From Chromatiaceae bacterium (GTDB taxonomy: Bacteria; Pseudomonadota; Gammaproteobacteria; Chromatiales; Chromatiaceae), in the NCBI GenBank assembly GCA_013426805.1, contig JACDZG010000018.1, positions 17,612 through 81,611 on the forward strand: a stretch of 64,000 bases of DNA, read 5' to 3'. Shown here in pieces: positions 45,795 through 54,842 of this stretch (its first letter is position 1; the number at the start of each line of letters is the position of its first letter). The notes under the pieces are model-generated. The model had not been told where the DNA came from. It did not search any database and saw only the letters and a list, made by a program, of their open reading frames with translations. The position numbers and the translations under genes were made by a program.

Positions 45795-47636
45795 ATGCAG
45801 ACCAATCGCGCCGTTTCAGCCCAGCCGGCCACCGTCGGCCCGACCGCGGTGCTGTCGGCAGCGCCCGTCAACGGGCTCCAACTCCAGCGCCTGACCCAGG
45901 CGATCCGCGGTCTGACCGGCGAGCAATTGACCTGGGCCAGCGGTTATCTGGCGGGTCTGGCGGTTGGCCGGCCCGCGCTTGCCGCGGCCCCGGTCGCGGC
46001 GGCCGGGACGGTCCGTCTGACCATCCTCTATGCCTCACAGACCGGCAACGCCCGCTCCGTGGCGGAGGCGCTGGGGCGTCAGGCAGCGGCCCGGCAACTG
46101 GCACACCGAGTGGTTTCGGTGGCCGACTTCCGGCCACGCGAGCTGGCCAAGGAGCAGTGCGTGCTGCTGGTCATCAGCACCCAGGGCGAGGGTGAGCCCC
46201 CGGAAGCCGCCCTGGAGTTTCACCGTGTGCTCTTTGGCCAGGGTGCGCCGAAACTTACGGATCTGAGCTACGGTGTCTTCGGCCTGGGCGACTCCAGTTA
46301 CGCGCTGTTCTGCCAGGCGGCCAAAGTCTTCGATGCGCGTCTGGCGGAGCTGGGTGCCCGCCGGGTGCTCGAACGGGTGGATGCCGATCTGGATTTTCGG
46401 CCGGTCTCGGAGGCGTGGTTCCCCGCGGCGCTGGAGCGGGTCGAGGCGGAACTCGCCGCGGCGTCGCCGGGCGTCGCGGCGCACCGGGATGCGGAGGTGG
46501 TGCCGCTGCGTGTTGCGGCGCCGGTGCGGCCTGACCGGGATCACCCCTTCCGTGCCGCCGTGCTCGACAACCGCCCCATCACGACCCGCGATGCGGTGGC
46601 CGAGGTGCGGCATCTGGCCCTGGAGATCGATCCCCAGGCCATCGACTATGCCCCCGGGGATGCGCTCGGGGTCTGGTTCCGGAATGCCCCCGCCCTGGTC
46701 GGCGCTGTCCTCGCCGCTGCCGGGCTGGCCGAGGATGCGCCGGTGGAGATCGCCGGGAACATCCTGGCTCTGGCCGAGGCCCTGACCGCACGTCTGGAGT
46801 TGACCCGCCTCCACCCGACGGTGGCGGCCGCCTGGGCGCGGCTCAGCGGCGCTGCGGAACTCGCGGGCCTGGCCCAGGACCGCGAGGCATTGCGCGTCTG
46901 GTGCCAGTCGCGCCAGGTGATCGACCTCATCACCCGGTACCCGGCGCGCCTCCAGGCGACCGCTTTGGTTGGGCTCCTGCAACCGCTGGCACCGCGACTC
47001 TATTCGATCGCCTCAGCCCCGGCGGAAACCGCGGACGAGGTGCATCTGACGGTCAGCACCCTGCGCTATCAATGCAACGGTCAGGACCGTCTGGGGGGCG
47101 CCTCCGGCTTCCTGGCCGAGCGGCTGGCGGCGGGCGACGACCTGGAGTGCTATGTGCTCGAGAACCCGGGCTTTCGCCTCCCCGCGGACGGGGACACGCC
47201 GATCATCCTGGTGGGCGCCGGGACCGGCATCGCGCCCTTCCGCGCCTTCCTCCAGCAGCGTGCCGCCGTGGGTGACCCTGGCCGCAACTGGCTGGTCTTC
47301 GGCAATCGGCATTTTCAGCGTGACTTTCTCTATCAAGCCGACTGGCTGCGGCTGCGCAAGGCCGGCGTGCTGCACCGCTTCAGCCCCGCCTTTTCCCGCG
47401 ACACCGCGCAGCGGGTCTATGTGCAGGATCGGCTGCGCGCGGAGGGGGCCGAGTTGTGGCGCTGGCTTGATGAGGGGGCGCGGATCTATTGCTGCGGCGC
47501 CACGGCCATGGAGTCGGCGGTCCGTGAGGCCCTGGTCACGATCGCCCGCGACCACGGCGGTCTGAGCGCGGATGGTGCGCTGGCCTTTGTCGAAACCCTG
47601 CGTGCCGATGGCCGCTACCTGCGAGATACCTACTGA
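45795..47636 (+). CDS. cysJ: NADPH-sulfite reductase flavoprotein alpha subunit
   Basis: A 613-residue diflavin reductase that feeds NADPH electrons to CysI. An FMN flavodoxin domain (about residues 75-215) has LYASQTGNARSVAEAL and STQGEGEPPEAALEF. The FAD domain follows with RLYSIASAP (FAD-binding RxYS), and the NADPH domain has ILVGAGTGIAPFRAFLQQR and ends DGRYLRDTY, the typical CysJ C-terminus. ATG 45795 is preferred; a GTG at 45765 is in frame. Its stop overlaps the cysI ATG by one base. Confidence 0.95.
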   Translation: MQTNRAVSAQPATVGPTAVLSAAPVNGLQLQRLTQAIRGLTGEQLTWASGYLAGLAVGRPALAAAPVAAAGTVRLTILYASQTGNARSVAEALGRQAAARQLAHRVVSVADFRPRELAKEQCVLLVISTQGEGEPPEAALEFHRVLFGQGAPKLTDLSYGVFGLGDSSYALFCQAAKVFDARLAELGARRVLERVDADLDFRPVSEAWFPAALERVEAELAAASPGVAAHRDAEVVPLRVAAPVRPDRDHPFRAAVLDNRPITTRDAVAEVRHLALEIDPQAIDYAPGDALGVWFRNAPALVGAVLAAAGLAEDAPVEIAGNILALAEALTARLELTRLHPTVAAAWARLSGAAELAGLAQDREALRVWCQSRQVIDLITRYPARLQATALVGLLQPLAPRLYSIASAPAETADEVHLTVSTLRYQCNGQDRLGGASGFLAERLAAGDDLECYVLENPGFRLPADGDTPIILVGAGTGIAPFRAFLQQRAAVGDPGRNWLVFGNRHFQRDFLYQADWLRLRKAGVLHRFSPAFSRDTAQRVYVQDRLRAEGAELWRWLDEGARIYCCGATAMESAVREALVTIARDHGGLSADGALAFVETLRADGRYLRDTY

Positions 47637-49339
47637 TGGACGCGCGAGTCAACGAGAACGAACTGATCAAGGCCGGCAGCCGCTACCTGCGCGGCACCCT
47701 GAAAGAGAGCATCGCCGACGAACTGACCGGAGCCCTGGCCCCGGCCGACGCCCAACTCTGCAAGTTCCACGGGTTCTACGAGCAGGATGACCGGGACCAC
47801 CGCCAGGACCGTGCCGAACGGTATCTGGAGCCGCAATACGATTTCATGCTGCGGGCGCGTCTGCCCGGCGGTGTCTGCACCCCGGCCCAATGGCTGGCCA
47901 TCGATGGGATCAGCAGCACGCTCGGCAACGGCACCATCCGGCTCACCACGCGTCAGACCTTCCAGTTCCACGGCATCCTCAAGCGCAACTTGAAGCCGCT
48001 GATCCAGGGCATCAACCAGGCGATGATCGATTCCATCGGCGGCTGCGGGGACGTCAATCGCAACGTCCTGTGCAACCCCAACCCGGTTCAGTCCGCGCTG
48101 CACGCGCAGGTCCATGACTGGGCGCGGCGCATCAGCGAGCACCTGCTGCCGCGCACCCGTGCCTATCACGAGATCTGGCTCGACGGGGAGCCGGTCGAGG
48201 GCGCCGAGTCCGAACCGCTCTATGGCGAGACCTACCTGCCGCGCAAGTTCAAGACCGCGGTCGCGGTGCCGCCCCACAACGACGTGGATGTCTACACCAA
48301 CGATCTCGGCTTCATTGCCATTGCCGACGGCGATCGGTTGAGCGGATTCAACTGCCTGGCCGGCGGCGGCATGGGGACCACCCACGGTGATGCCGGCACC
48401 TATCCGCGGCTGGCCGACACTCTGGGCTTCGTTGCCCCCGATCAGGTGCTGGCGGTGGCGGAAGCGGTGCTCACCACCCAGCGTGACTTCGGCAACCGCA
48501 CCAGTCGGCGTCATGCCCGGCTCAAGTACACCATCGATCGGATGGGACTGGATGCCTTCAAGGCCGAGGTGCAGCGGCGCGCCGGGCTGCGCTTTGCGCC
48601 GGCCCGCCCGGCGGTCTTTACCGACCAGGGGGACCGTTACGGTTGGGTGCAAGGCACCGACGGGCGCAAGCACCTGACCCTCTACCTCGAAAACGGCCGG
48701 GTGGCCGATCGCCCCGGCGCCCCATCGATGACCGGGTTGCGCGAGCTGGCGCGGGTGCATCAGGGCGATTTTCGCATCACCCCCAATCAAAACCTGATCG
48801 TCGCCGGGGTGGCGGCGGATCGATGCGCGCGGATCGAATCCATCGCCCGCGCCCACGGCTTGCTGGCGGAGACACGCTCCCCCATCCGGCAGTCGGCCAT
48901 CGCCTGTGTGGCCTTTCCCACGTGCCCGCAGGCGATGGCCGAGGCGGAGCGTTATTTCCCGGAGTTGCTCGATCAGATCGAACGGCTGGCCGCGGACCAC
49001 GGGCTGGGCGACTGCCCGATCGTCATGCGCATGACCGGCTGCCCGAACGGCTGCGCCCGGCCCTTTGTGGCCGAGGTCGGGCTGGTCGGCAAGGGACCCG
49101 GCCGCTACAACCTGCTGTTCGGGGGTGACGGCACGGGTCTGCGGCTCAACCGGCTCTATCGCGAAAACCTCAACGAGTCCGAAATCCTGACCGTCCTGGA
49201 TGGGCTCTTCCGGCGCTTTGCCGCCGCGCGTGAGCCGGGCGAGCGTCTCGGCGATTTCAGTCTGCGGGTCGGGTTGGTCTCGTCGGTCGGCCGCCCGTCC
49301 GTCACGAATTCAGCGGAGGTTCCCCATGATACGCACTGA
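47636..49339 (+). CDS. cysI: Sulfite reductase haemoprotein beta subunit
   Basis: A 567-residue sirohaem/4Fe-4S enzyme that reduces sulfite to sulfide with six electrons. The cluster cysteines are in [17 protein letters not shown] and [11 protein letters not shown]; the sirohaem-binding Arg/Lys residues are in [17 protein letters not shown] and [13 protein letters not shown]. Length matches CysI. It overlaps cysH by 14 bases. Unlike dissimilatory DsrAB, this is the assimilatory type. Confidence 0.95.
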   Translation: MDARVNENELIKAGSRYLRGTLKESIADELTGALAPADAQLCKFHGFYEQDDRDHRQDRAERYLEPQYDFMLRARLPGGVCTPAQWLAIDGISSTLGNGTIRLTTRQTFQFHGILKRNLKPLIQGINQAMIDSIGGCGDVNRNVLCNPNPVQSALHAQVHDWARRISEHLLPRTRAYHEIWLDGEPVEGAESEPLYGETYLPRKFKTAVAVPPHNDVDVYTNDLGFIAIADGDRLSGFNCLAGGGMGTTHGDAGTYPRLADTLGFVAPDQVLAVAEAVLTTQRDFGNRTSRRHARLKYTIDRMGLDAFKAEVQRRAGLRFAPARPAVFTDQGDRYGWVQGTDGRKHLTLYLENGRVADRPGAPSMTGLRELARVHQGDFRITPNQNLIVAGVAADRCARIESIARAHGLLAETRSPIRQSAIACVAFPTCPQAMAEAERYFPELLDQIERLAADHGLGDCPIVMRMTGCPNGCARPFVAEVGLVGKGPGRYNLLFGGDGTGLRLNRLYRENLNESEILTVLDGLFRRFAAAREPGERLGDFSLRVGLVSSVGRPSVTNSAEVPHDTH

Positions 49340-50045
49340 CCTCGATCCGATGCTCGACGACGCTGCCGAGTCCATCGCCCGGATGAACGCTCAACTGGAA
49401 GGGCTGGACGCGACCGCGCGCGTGGAGTGGGCCTTGCAGCACCTGCCCGGACGCCATCTGCTCTCGTCCAGCTTCGGCATCCAGGCGGCGGTGATGCTGC
49501 ATCTGGTGACCCGGGTTGCGCCGGGCATCCCGGTGGTGCTGGTGGATACCGGCCACCTTTTCCCGGAGACCTACCAATTCATTGACGAACTCACCGCACG
49601 CCTGGGGCTCAACCTGCACATCTACCGGGCCGCGGCCTCCCCGGCCTGGCAGGAGGCCCGCCACGGCCGGCTCTGGGAGCAGGGGCTGGAAGGGATCGCG
49701 CTCTACAACCGGCTGAACAAGGTGGAGCCCATGCAGCGGGCACTGAAGGAACTGGACGCCGGCACCTGGTTCGCCGGGCTGCGCCGGTCACAGGCCGACA
49801 GCCGCTCGGGTTTGTCGGTGCTGCGCGTTCAGGATGGGCGTTTCAAGGTCCATCCGGTCATCGACTGGACCAACCGCGATGTCTATCGGTATCTGCAGCA
49901 CCACAACCTGCCCTATCATCCGTTGTGGGAGCAGGGTTATGTCTCGGTGGGTGACACCCATACCAGTCGTCCGCTGGAGCCGGGGATGCATGAGCAGGAG
50001 ACGCGGTTCTTCGGGCTCAAGCGGGAGTGCGGGCTGCACGACTAA
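49326..50045 (+). CDS. cysH: Phosphoadenylylsulfate (PAPS) reductase
   Basis: A 239-residue reductase that turns PAPS into sulfite and PAP using thioredoxin or glutaredoxin. [17 protein letters not shown] is the PP-loop, [11 protein letters not shown] follows, and the catalytic KRECGLH is at the C-terminus. The two extra Cys pairs of APS reductases are absent, so PAPS is the substrate, in agreement with the cysC gene nearby. GGAGG precedes the ATG. Confidence 0.95.
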   Translation: MIRTDLDPMLDDAAESIARMNAQLEGLDATARVEWALQHLPGRHLLSSSFGIQAAVMLHLVTRVAPGIPVVLVDTGHLFPETYQFIDELTARLGLNLHIYRAAASPAWQEARHGRLWEQGLEGIALYNRLNKVEPMQRALKELDAGTWFAGLRRSQADSRSGLSVLRVQDGRFKVHPVIDWTNRDVYRYLQHHNLPYHPLWEQGYVSVGDTHTSRPLEPGMHEQETRFFGLKRECGLHD

Positions 50046-50380
50046 ACCGCGCCCAGCGCGGTATGCGATGGTTCCGGATGGGATCGGCCCCGGCAGACGC
50101 GACGATTGCTGGAAGCGCCAGGCTCTGATTTTCGCCGGTTGTGACGGCCGCGACCCCGGCCAGGACCTGGACCTGGACCGGCGTCAATCGATCAATAGCA
50201 CCGCGCGTGGTTGCGCGGCCCCGGACGGCGTTGGCTCATTGCTGAAAACATGAGGGTGTCTTCAGTTGGTGGGTGATTTGAAAGCCGGCTGAGCGTCACG
50301 CAAAGACGCCAGGAACGCAAAGGTATCGACTAAAATCCGGAAGCTCAGCGCCATATAGGCGCAACCGACACAGACGTGGC
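50046..50380. other. Intergenic region after cysH
   Basis: About 335 bases between convergent genes. I see no gene, repeat or clear terminator. Confidence 0.5.
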
Positions 50381-51418
50381 TCAGTCGTCGGATCGACCCT
50401 GCGCGAGGCGTGCCCGCAGTGCCGCCAGTTCGTGCTCCAGGCGCTGCCGTACCTGGGCCTCGGCGTCGGCGCGCCGGGCCTGCTCGACCGCCCGCTGCGC
50501 TTCGGCATCGGCCCGCTGCGCCTCGGCATCGGCCCGATTGACGGCCTTGCGTTTGGCCCTGGCCTCGGCGTCGGCCCGATTGACGGCCTTGCGTTTGGCC
50601 CTGGCCTCGGCGTCGGCCCGGTTCTCGGCCTCGCGTCTGGCCCTGGCCTCGGCATCGGCCTGCCGCGTCGCGGCCGCCGCGCGCTCCCGATCGGCGCGCC
50701 AACCGGGAAGGACGAAGCCGGCATAGATCGGATCATCACGCAACGCTTCCAGACCCGGTCGGCGCGCCAGGTCGGTCGGGCGGAATTGCAGCCCCGGCAG
50801 CACCCGCGAGCAGATGACCCCGGCCTGTGGTGCGATGGGCGTATAGAACCCGGTGGGGGTGCGGGTGTAGAACGCCTGGTGGGCGGGGTTCTGGTGCAGG
50901 ATGTAATACTCGGGCACGCCCCCGGCGGCGTATTCGGCCTTCTTGATGACGGTATCACGCTCGATGCCGCGGCGCTCCTGGTCGGACAGGGCCTCGATAC
51001 AGAGGTCGAAAACCCCGTGGTAGGAGCAGTCCAGGGGCAGCAGCGGTTGGGGATTGTCGTTACGGACCACGCCGAAATCGGGCTTGCGGATCACAGTGCC
51101 ACTCGGCAGCGGCAGCCGGAAACCCATTTCCAGGCCGACCAGCTGCGCGCATGGGTGGGTGCGCAGAAAATGCTGCACCAGCTCGCTGAACCAGGCATAG
51201 ACCAGAAAGGTCTCGTAATCGGACACCGGTTTCTCCTCCAGGTGGCCATTGTTCCACTCGTAATGATGGTCCGACTCCAGGTAATACTCAGTCCAGTAGA
51301 CCGCCTCCGAGACGAGGAGACCGTCCGCGGAGTGCGGTGTGGGGTCCGCCGCGGACAGGCGCCGGGGCGGCAGGGCCGGGATCTGGGACGCGGGTTGGGC
51401 AGCAGCGATAGAGGACAT
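50381..51418 (-). CDS. Uma2 family protein with repetitive coiled-coil tail
   Basis: A 345-residue protein. Residues about 40-230 form a Uma2-like PD-(D/E)XK domain (YYLESDHHYEWNNGHLEEKP; IRKPDFGVV with the PD pair; FDLCIEALSDQERRGIERDT; KKAEYAAGGVPEYYIL). From about 240 an Arg/Ala/Glu coiled coil follows, built on 14-residue repeats (RADAEARAKRKAVN) encoded by 42-base direct repeats at about 50537-50620. The ATG at 51418 fits the family better than an upstream start at 51499. It is opposite to and between cys genes and unrelated to them. Confidence 0.83.
   Translation of the reverse strand: MSSIAAAQPASQIPALPPRRLSAADPTPHSADGLLVSEAVYWTEYYLESDHHYEWNNGHLEEKPVSDYETFLVYAWFSELVQHFLRTHPCAQLVGLEMGFRLPLPSGTVIRKPDFGVVRNDNPQPLLPLDCSYHGVFDLCIEALSDQERRGIERDTVIKKAEYAAGGVPEYYILHQNPAHQAFYTRTPTGFYTPIAPQAGVICSRVLPGLQFRPTDLARRPGLEALRDDPIYAGFVLPGWRADRERAAAATRQADAEARARREAENRADAEARAKRKAVNRADAEARAKRKAVNRADAEAQRADAEAQRAVEQARRADAEAQVRQRLEHELAALRARLAQGRSDD
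50537..50620 (-). repeat. 42-base tandem repeats inside the Uma2 coiled coil
   Basis: Two essentially identical 42-base units with flanking degenerate copies; each encodes RADAEARAKRKAVN. Copy number could vary by recombination. Confidence 0.75.
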
Positions 51419-51632
51419 GGGCGGCAGGAGTCCGGTCTTGGAATCGCAGGGATCAAGCCTAGCATGAATCGGGCGGCGCGGGCGGGTCGGCCCCGCCACG
51501 CCATCGCGGATAGACAGCGACCCCCGATTCCAGGTAAAAGACCAGGTTGACGGGGTGCGACTGGACTCATAGCCTTGCTGCCCCCCGTCCGTCCGTCATC
51601 GACTTACATTTGCAATCGAAGGAGTCCTCTCC

Positions 51633-52274
51633 ATGGCCGATAACATCGTCTGGCACAGCCACCCGGTGGACCAAGCGACCCGTGCGGATCAAAAGTCCCA
51701 GCATCCGCTGCTGATCTGGTTCACGGGTCTGAGCGCGTCGGGCAAGTCCACCATCGCCGGGGCACTGGAGCAGGTGCTGACTGCCCAGGGCTACCACACC
51801 TATCTGCTCGATGGGGACAATGTCCGTCATGGTTTGTGCAAAGACCTGGGGTTCAGCGATCAGGACCGTAAGGAGAACATCCGACGGGTCGGTGAGGTTG
51901 CCCGGCTGATGGTCGACGGCGGGCTCATCGTGCTGGCCGCCTTCATCTCGCCGTTCCGGGCCGATCGCCAGATCGTTCGCGATATCCTGCCCGCGGGTCA
52001 GTTCGTCGAAGTCTTCATCGATACCGACATCAATGTCTGCCGCAAGCGTGATCCCAAGGGGCTCTATGCCAAGGCGGATCGCGGCGAGATCAAGCAGTTC
52101 ACCGGCATCGACAGTCCCTACGAGCCGCCGGCGGCCCCGGAGGTTCACGTCGCGGCGGATCGACTGTCGGTAGCCGAGTCGGTCAACCAACTCCTCGCCT
52201 ATCTCCATCACGCGGGCGCCCTGCGCGCCGGCTATGTCCCCCTGGCCGTCGAGGAAGGTGGGCCGGAGGGGTGA
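51633..52274 (+). CDS. cysC: Adenylylsulfate kinase
   Basis: A 213-residue APS kinase making PAPS from APS and ATP. P-loop [28 protein letters not shown], the FISPFRADR segment, [20 protein letters not shown] and the lid [16 protein letters not shown] are all conserved. AAGGAG precedes the ATG. It completes the PAPS route with cysH; sulfate adenylyltransferase is not in the window. Confidence 0.95.
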   Translation: MADNIVWHSHPVDQATRADQKSQHPLLIWFTGLSASGKSTIAGALEQVLTAQGYHTYLLDGDNVRHGLCKDLGFSDQDRKENIRRVGEVARLMVDGGLIVLAAFISPFRADRQIVRDILPAGQFVEVFIDTDINVCRKRDPKGLYAKADRGEIKQFTGIDSPYEPPAAPEVHVAADRLSVAESVNQLLAYLHHAGALRAGYVPLAVEEGGPEG

Positions 52275-52302
52275 TCTGTCCCTGATGGGTGGGCCGTCTC
52301 CC

Positions 52303-52395
52303 GTGGGAGCGGCCTCCGGCCGCGCCGGGGTCGCGCGGGATTTTGATGATCGGCCTGCATCCCGGCACCGCATCGCGGCCGGAGGCCGCTCTCAC
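52303..52395. repeat. Long-armed inverted repeat after cysC
   Basis: Arms 52303-52324 and 52374-52395 (core GAGCGGCCTCCGGCCGCG with its complement) can form a stem of about 20 pairs around a 49-base loop. It lies between convergent genes and may terminate or protect both transcripts; a REP-type origin is also possible. Confidence 0.7.
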
Positions 52396-52428
52396 AAGAT
52401 CGCCGCGCGACTGTTAAAACAGCATCCA

Positions 52429-53442
52429 TTATGGCGCGCCAACCGCCGCCGTCATGGCTCTGTGCCAGGCCGCGAGGATGTACTCGATCTGCTGGTCGAG
52501 CTTGGGATTGAGCTGCTGCCTGGCGGGGTCCGCCAGCAGCCAGTCGACTGATTCGCGCACCCCTTGATGGAGCGGGATGGTCGTGCGAAAGCCCGGGACC
52601 AGCCGCTTGAGTTTGGTGCAGTCGAAGAGGGCGCTGTAGGTCTTGTCACCGAGAAAGTGCTCGCCCAGGTCCGGATCGACCGCGGCGATGAAGTCCGAGG
52701 GCACGTGGACGATGCGCGGTTCCACGCCCAGGGCGCGGGCCACGGTGTGGTGGATGACGTCCCAGGTCAGGACCTCCTCGCCCATGATCTGCACGGCCTC
52801 GCCGAGCGCTCCGGGATTTCCCAGCAGCCCCACCAGACCGACGGCGAAGTCACGCGCATGGGTCAGCGTCCAGAGCGCCTGGCCGTCGCCGTGGACGATG
52901 ATCTCCCGGCCCGCCAGCATCCGCGCGGCGATGGTGAAGTCCGCGGAGCCGCAGGCGAGCGGCAGCCAGCCGCGCCCGTAGGTGTGGGAGGGGCGCACGA
53001 TGGTGTAGGGGAGACCCTGATCGTGCCCTTCAGCCCGCAACAGCCGCTCGGCGGCGATTTTGGCGCGTGAATAAGCCCAGTAGGGATTATCGAGCGGCGT
53101 CCCCTCCGTGATCACAGGATGCACCGGCGGCTTGCGATAGGCCGAGGCGGTGCTGATGAAGCAATACTGGTCGGTCCGGTCGCGCAGCAGGTCGAGGCCC
53201 GCCCGCAACTGTTCCGGGGTGTAGGAAATAAAGTCGACCACGGCGTCGAAGCGCCGGTCGCCGAGCACGATACGCGCCGCGTCCAAATCCTGGATATCCG
53301 CTGTGAGGGTGATCACCCCCGCGGCGGACTGTTCCGGTTTGCGCCCTCGGTTCAGGTTGAAGACCTCGAACCCCGACTCCAGGGCCGCTACCGAGCAGGC
53401 GTAGGAGAGGTTGCCGGTTCCGCCGATGATGAGGACACGCAT
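52429..53442 (-). CDS. NAD-dependent epimerase/dehydratase family protein
   Basis: A 337-residue extended short-chain dehydrogenase. The Rossmann motif is VLIIGGTGNLSYACS at the N-terminus and the active-site YxxxK is AYSRAKIAAERLL, with a Ser/Thr just before (FISTASAY). The C-terminal part binds substrate (GRGWLPLACG). The start ATG 53442 gives MRVLIIGG; ATG 53448 adds two residues. Similar proteins act on nucleotide sugars; the substrate here is unknown. No sugar-pathway genes adjoin. Confidence 0.85.
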   Translation of the reverse strand: MRVLIIGGTGNLSYACSVAALESGFEVFNLNRGRKPEQSAAGVITLTADIQDLDAARIVLGDRRFDAVVDFISYTPEQLRAGLDLLRDRTDQYCFISTASAYRKPPVHPVITEGTPLDNPYWAYSRAKIAAERLLRAEGHDQGLPYTIVRPSHTYGRGWLPLACGSADFTIAARMLAGREIIVHGDGQALWTLTHARDFAVGLVGLLGNPGALGEAVQIMGEEVLTWDVIHHTVARALGVEPRIVHVPSDFIAAVDPDLGEHFLGDKTYSALFDCTKLKRLVPGFRTTIPLHQGVRESVDWLLADPARQQLNPKLDQQIEYILAAWHRAMTAAVGAP

Positions 53443-53631
53443 CAACACCCCTCGTGCGGTCGCTTTGCCGCAGTGATCAATAGGACCAAGCTCTGGCCGC
53501 GAGTCTAACGCGGCGTTACCCGGTCTGCACCAAACACCCGTTTTCGCTTACCCTAGTCGGCGACGCTCGATGGCTGCCCTGGCGCTCCCGTGCCGCGCCG
53601 GCCCGCTTATCCCGACTGGAATTGAATCCCC

Positions 53632-54840
53632 ATGCAGGTTGAGATCCCGCTCGCACTGACTGCCGTCGCCGCCATCCTGGTCCTGCTCGCGGGTCGGGCC
53701 TTGATCACCCGCATCGGGGTGCTGCGAACCTACAGTATTCCGGAGCCGGTGATCGGCGGGCTGGCGGCGGCGCTCCTGCTCACTCTGGCGCGGGTGAGCG
53801 GTGATCTGGATCTGCAATTCGACACCCGCGCCCAGGCGCCCCTGCTGCTGGTGTTCTTCTCGACCATCGGACTGGGTGCCGACCTGCGCATGTTGGCGCG
53901 GGGTGGACGCAAGCTGGTGATCCTGTTTACCGTCGTCGTGCTGGCCCTGCTGCTGCAAAATGGGTTGGGGCTCGCGCTTGCCTCTATGCTTGATCTGAAC
54001 CCGTTGATGGGCATCCTGGGCGGTTCCGCCACCCTGTCCGGCGGCCACGGCACCGGGGCGGCTTACGGTCAGCTCTTCGGTGAGGTCAACAATTTGCAGG
54101 GAGCGGTGGAGGTGGCCATGGCCTGCGCCACCTTTGGCCTGGTGCTCGGCGGCGTCCTGGGCGGCCCGGTTGCGCAATGGCTGATTCACCGTCATGGGCT
54201 GAAGCCGCTCGCGGCGACGGCCAAGGATGTGGGTCCCGGCTCGCTGACCACGGACGAACGCCGGCCCTTGAGCCCGGAGTCGCTGATGGAGTCGGTGCTG
54301 CTCCTGATGGTCTGTCTGGGTCTGGGCACCCTGCTGGCGGAGCATGTCGTCGTGCCGGGCATTCACCTGCCGACCTTCGTGTGGTGTCTGCTCATCGGTA
54401 TTCTGTTGCGCAACACCCTGGGATTGCGCGGCTTCTATCGGGTCGACGGGCCCACGGTGGAACTGATCGGCACCGTCTGTCTGTCGCTGTTCCTGGCGAT
54501 GGCCCTGATGACGCTGCGTCTGTGGGAACTGGTCAGTCTGGCCCTGCCGATCCTGATCATCTTGACGCTTCAGGCCCTGCTGGTGGTCGGTTTGGCGATC
54601 ACCCTGACGTTCCGCGTCATGGGCCGGGACTATGATGCGGCGGTCATTGCCGCCGGCCAGTGCGGCTTCCAGCTCGGCGCCACCCCGACCGCCATCGCCA
54701 ACATGCAGGCCATCACCAGCCGCTATGGCCCGTCGCCGCTCGCCTTCCTGCTGGTCCCGGTGATCGGCGCCTTCCTGATCGATATCACCAACGCTGTCGT
54801 GATCCAGGGCTTCCTCGCATTGCCCTGGTTCGGGTTCTGA
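53632..54840 (+). CDS. gltS: Sodium/glutamate symporter GltS-type
   Basis: A 402-residue membrane transporter with about ten helices in two inverted halves. Conserved loops are TYSIPEPVIGGLAAA and GGSATLSGGHGTGAAYG (first half re-entrant loop) and GQCGFQLGATPTAIANMQA (second half), as in GltS. It imports glutamate with sodium in known members. The next gene, a TAXI-type binding lipoprotein, starts 2 bases after its stop. Confidence 0.9.
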   Translation: MQVEIPLALTAVAAILVLLAGRALITRIGVLRTYSIPEPVIGGLAAALLLTLARVSGDLDLQFDTRAQAPLLLVFFSTIGLGADLRMLARGGRKLVILFTVVVLALLLQNGLGLALASMLDLNPLMGILGGSATLSGGHGTGAAYGQLFGEVNNLQGAVEVAMACATFGLVLGGVLGGPVAQWLIHRHGLKPLAATAKDVGPGSLTTDERRPLSPESLMESVLLLMVCLGLGTLLAEHVVVPGIHLPTFVWCLLIGILLRNTLGLRGFYRVDGPTVELIGTVCLSLFLAMALMTLRLWELVSLALPILIILTLQALLVVGLAITLTFRVMGRDYDAAVIAAGQCGFQLGATPTAIANMQAITSRYGPSPLAFLLVPVIGAFLIDITNAVVIQGFLALPWFGF

Positions 54841-54842
54841 TC

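Noticed and set aside
47636..49339. cysI considered as dissimilatory sulfite reductase (Dsr)
   Set aside because: It is a single 567-residue chain next to cysJ and cysH with CysI-type motifs, hence assimilatory.
50537..50620. Tandem repeats considered as a CRISPR array
   Set aside because: Units abut without spacers and keep the reading frame of a coiled coil.
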